DNA from: Diphasiastrum complanatum
Lineage: Eukaryota; Streptophyta; Lycopodiopsida; Lycopodiales; Lycopodiaceae
Length of the DNA: 60,000 nucleotides
NCBI GenBank assembly: GCA_029204225.1
Contig: CM055092.1
Coordinates: forward strand, 46,753,486 to 46,813,485
Direction of reading: 5' to 3'
Part shown: one piece after another, positions 57,001 to 60,000 of the stretch
How the letters are laid out: each line of letters opens with the position of its first letter
Numbering within the stretch: the stretch's first letter is position 1
Notes under the pieces: model-generated
Database searches by the model: none
Told to the model about the DNA's origin: nothing
What the model saw: only the letters and a program-made list of their open reading frames with translations
Program-made: the position numbers and the translations under genes

Positions 57001-58636
57001 GGAAGTACTAACCCTGCTTGCCTTTGTCACCTACAATCCTAGGTTTTGGTTCACTGCAGTTGGAATTGATCTGACTTGTCTATTGGGTGTAATTTTTCTG
57101 AAATGTCAATGCATATGACAAACCTATTGTTGCAGGAGGATTTCACAAGTGCACCGGCTTCGGGTCGACACAAGCGTGGCTGCAATTGCAAGAAATCAAT
57201 GTGCCTAAAAAAATACTGCGAATGTTATCAGGTACTTTTGCCTAACGAGTCCTTGCCCCAAATATCCAGCATGTTGATGATAATTCATTGGTTTTTATAG
57301 ACTAAAATTCTAAAGGGTTGGAACATAATAACTCACCATGCCCTTCTGTATCCATAAAGGCTGGAGTTGGCTGCTCTGAGGGTTGCAGGTGTGAAGGATG
57401 TAAGAACATTTATGGCTGCAAGGAAGGTAATGTTTTTATTTTAATTGCATCGTTTTTTCTCTTTGTGCGGTGGATTGGAGTTTTACATACTCCTGACCTG
57501 CAGCATTATATCAATTGCGTTTTGTTTTTGTATCCTTGTTACAAATAGCTGCATTCTAGGACTCGATATGTATGGTTAATGTATGCAGGAGGCTGATATT
57601 GTCGTCACTCAGGTCCAGATGAAATTGAAGAAAAGGAACTTCATTCGGATTCTGGAGAGAAGGATACGTCTTTCAGAAAAACGGGGATAATAAATCCAGA
57701 AAATGTTGCTAAGAAGTCAGATCGGAGATGCAACAAGGATATTTCCCCCATAACACCTTCATTTCAAATAGGATGGTACGTTTGGGTGCTCTATTTAATT
57801 TGCCAATTCCTCTCATCTGTCTCGCTCTCGTACTTGGCAACATAGCATTTGGGTTGAAATTTTGAATAATGTTCTGCAGGCAAGGAAAATCTGCTGCTAA
57901 GCCAAGACAGGGGAAAAAACGGCTCTCAGATCAAGCTGGATCAAAAGGTCCGATCTCACCATGCAATGTGATAAAGCCCTTCCAAATTGACTCTCCACAA
58001 ACGGCTACTACTACCCAAAATGCTGGATCACCTTTGTCCAAAATAATTACATCAAACATGAGTGAACTATCTCCGCGTTGGGATGGACTGGACGATATTT
58101 GCACCTTGACCCCATTGCCTCAGCACCCTTCAAGACCTCTTCCGACATCCATCTCCAATCTAGATAAAACAGTGGCAACTCTTTCTGGTAATGGTCAAGA
58201 CAAGGAGCATCGGTTGGGATCTTTGGCGCTGAGAATTGGATACAGCGAGGGCAGTTCCTCTGCCTTCAGGCAACCTGGTACATCTTCCCTGTTGTTCCAA
58301 ACAGCTGCAAACTCAACCAGCATGCCAGGGACTCCTCTCCTTTCATCCACATTGTGCTGTGCAACGAAGAATTCCACCCATGAACTAGTAGATGACAATT
58401 GTCCAGCTATGTTTCTGAAAGATTCTGGTGAACAGCGGACAGCCCACAATGTGGATGAAGCTACTATACCTTTCAAAACCAGGATAACAAGGAGCTCGCC
58501 AAAACAAAAGAGAGTCAGACTAGGCATGGCAGGCTCACCACGCTTGAGGAAGTTTGTTCTACAAGCATTGCCACCAGACAAACAGCAGACTCACACATGG
58601 ATGGGTCTTGTGAGTACTGGCATAGATAAAGCTTAA
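51070..58636 (+). CDS. Tesmin/TSO1-like CXC-domain (CPP) transcription factor, ten coding exons
   Basis: Exons 51070-51117, 51655-51815, 51936-52830, 53712-54574, 54963-55037, 56742-56922, 57136-57231, 57360-57426, 57613-57775 and 57880-58636 all have GT-AG borders. They join in frame to 3306 bases, or 1101 residues. Residues 17-30 ([14 protein letters not shown]) and 375-385 ([11 protein letters not shown]) are N-terminal motifs of plant TSO1-like proteins. The first CXC domain is C668-C701 ([20 protein letters not shown]...), the linker [11 protein letters not shown] is 721-731, and the second CXC is C757-C793. CXC domains bind DNA through zinc-coordinating cysteines. In plants and animals such proteins act in DREAM/MuvB-type complexes that repress cell-cycle genes; in Arabidopsis TSO1 controls division and floral organ and ovule development. 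All key cysteines are present and no frame defect is seen. Exon 9 uses the acceptor at 57612, since an upstream AG (57588) would bring a stop. The gene is about 1.5 times longer than typical angiosperm TSO1. Confidence 0.93.
55594..56021. mobile_element. Probable solo LTR in intron 5 of the TSO1-like gene
   Basis: The 428-bp segment begins TGTTATGA and ends TCATAACA, perfect inverted termini of LTR type. It contains a TATA-like agtataaatagga at about 55808 and an R-like stretch (cttggtgtttatgagtg). It is not present elsewhere in the window. No clean 5-bp target duplication was found: ggggtg precedes it and agtagc follows it. Confidence 0.6.
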
Positions 58637-59470
58637 AATGCTCCACCTTGTTGATTCGCTACAACATATTCCCATTGTTGTAAACATAGTATAAAAGGGC
58701 AAATTTTGTGCCGTTTTCATTTCCCAAGAAGGAAGAATTGCCTTGAGCCTGGGAGCTATTTCTGTAAGATAAATTAGAGAGATCTGTTACCTCTAACCCA
58801 AAGCAGCTATGCAACATCTTGCAAGCCTCAATGTATTGCAGCTTCTGGCTCTTCCATCAAGCTGTGAAGGTGATCTAAAATGCATTCTTTGAAATTTGTA
58901 AATAAGGCTTCACTTTTTCACCTCATTGGAGCTCAGCTCCTGTAAAGTATGAATGTAAGCTTGTTAAATTTCATGACAAAGCAATTCTATTTGGTTGACA
59001 AAGGATTATAGTTTACATTCTTTTTAGAAACATCTCTAATCTTGAAATTATAGTTTATTGTTGAAAGCATTGGCTGTTGGGCCGCGTATGCTAGTAATTG
59101 CATCATCCTCACTACCCTAAGTGTCGAAAGAACCCCAAGAGACTTGCACAATATTGTTTTTAACATCTCTTTGTGTGTAGTCCATTCTAGTTGTTCCATT
59201 TCTTTGTGAGGGCTTTTGACCTTCCTATGGAAGGTGTGCAACTACACCTCCAAGATATAATGTAGAGGAAAATAATGTGGATTGTCCTTAACAACTAAGA
59301 GATTCCTAAGTTAGACAATGACCAAAATATTGGAGAAATTCAACATCTCATGTGGATACAGTAATTTGCATATAGGTGCCACTATCAAAGCTGGTTTGTG
59401 GTAAAAAATAGCAGGTTCACCAAAACTAGTAGAGATTTTAGGGTGAAATCTAGCATGATTCTATGCATTT
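58637..59470 (+). other. 3' UTR of the TSO1-like gene and intergenic DNA
   Basis: After the stop at 58634-58636 the sequence runs through several AATAA-like motifs (for example gtaaataaggc near 58902). Transcript end is likely at about 58.9-59.0 kb. No further gene is seen until the gypsy fragment. Confidence 0.45.
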
Positions 59471-59479
59471 GTTTGAATC

Positions 59480-59840
59480 AAATCTTATCTAACACCTTGT
59501 TATCCATAATTGTCAACTATTTTGGATAACGATTTTTTGTTGACTCTGTAGAATTGAATGCAATAGCCCTTCAAGCTGCTTTGTCGGTTGGATGGGATCT
59601 TGGTAGAATGTTTCACATTTTTATATGCGAACTCAATCGTCGGGAGATACTTATCCCAATCAGCTTGACATCTAGAAACACATGCACGAAGCATATCTTC
59701 CATAGCTTGGTTGGCACGTTCCATCTACCCTTCAAATTATGGGCAATATGAAGATGAGAGACTAAGTGTTGTTTTCAGTCTTTCAAAAACAAATGTTTCT
59801 ATTTTTGTAGAGATCGATGTACTCCCATCGCCGATGCTTT
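59480..59840 (-). pseudogene. Ty3/gypsy integrase fragment
   Basis: The minus strand reads FVFERLKTTLSLSSSYCP, a TAA, then FEGQMERANQAMEDMLRACV, SRCQADWDKYLPTIEFAYKN and HSTKIPS. This is the end of the integrase core of chromovirus-like gypsy elements (the DGQxERxNQxLEDMLR region). It differs from the integrase at 37.7 kb, which reads ANGLTERANGILYR, so a second gypsy clade is present. It is truncated on both sides within the window. Confidence 0.88.
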
Positions 59841-60000
59841 TCTCGATGGAAATAATGAAAAAGTTACATGATTTCAATTATGAATTGTATCACCTTGTTT
59901 TGAAACCTCGTTTGCATTGTGTTAATAATTTTGATGTGAATGTGTTTCCTCTTTATAACATCGAAAATTCTCATCACCATCAATGATTAATGCAAGATTT

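Noticed and set aside
57589-57690. Exon 9 of the TSO1-like gene starting at the AG at 57588
   Set aside because: It would bring an in-frame stop in either usable phase. The acceptor at 57612 joins in frame with exon 8 and gives an uninterrupted, typical acidic sequence.

Overview
The window is nuclear DNA of a land plant. It has GT-AG introns in a tesmin/TSO1-like CXC gene, a secreted eight-cysteine lipid-transfer-type protein, a plant-type PLAC8/DUF2985 pseudogene, and a dense layer of decayed Ty1/copia and Ty3/gypsy retrotransposons. The style of the gypsy polyproteins and the long repeat-filled intervals would fit a seed-free vascular plant (fern or lycophyte). That is an impression, not a demonstrated assignment.

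Layout. 0.3-3.3 kb: copia relic lacking its integrase, preceded by three 84-bp tandem repeats. 7.1-10.0 kb: a copia gag/protease fragment (+) and a copia pol relic (-) with probable LTRs. 10.3-15.6 kb: a structurally complete, young copia element with ~650-bp LTRs, PBS and polypurine tract. It encodes Gag-protease plus a second 501-aa ORF in which no functional integrase, RT or RNase H is visible. 15.7-17.3 kb and 27.5-29.2 kb: two almost identical 1.67-kb arms in inverted orientation. Each carries the lipid-transfer gene; the left copy is intact and the right copy is broken by one extra base. The 10.1 kb between the arms holds an old LTR remnant, a CT microsatellite, the PLAC8/DUF2985 pseudogene, a hAT-type transposase pseudogene with an internal hairpin, ~0.3-kb tandem repeats, a decayed coiled-coil ORF and a copia RT scrap. 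30.2-39.3 kb: gypsy fragments, including two related pol copies in opposite orientation, with a copia RT fragment and ~280-bp tandem repeats among them. 41.5-42.6 kb: a 24/25-bp minisatellite. 42.8-45.3 kb: a decayed repeat-associated ORF. 45.35-45.82 kb: copia gag (-). 45.9-46.2 kb: a near-perfect fold-back. 47.1-47.6 kb: a decayed ORF with a DGMDQ motif.

From about 48.4 kb to 58.9 kb lies the one clearly functional single-copy gene, a CPP/TSO1-like transcription factor on the + strand. Its ten coding exons (51070-58636) join in frame to 1101 codons plus stop. It carries both CXC domains, the conserved linker, and a promoter region with two phased ACGT+CCAAT modules. Intron 5, which splits the first CXC domain, contains a probable solo LTR. 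The window ends in a gypsy integrase fragment (-).

The genes do not form a pathway. The TSO1-like gene and the intact lipid-transfer gene are the likely host genes; almost everything else is mobile DNA in various stages of decay.
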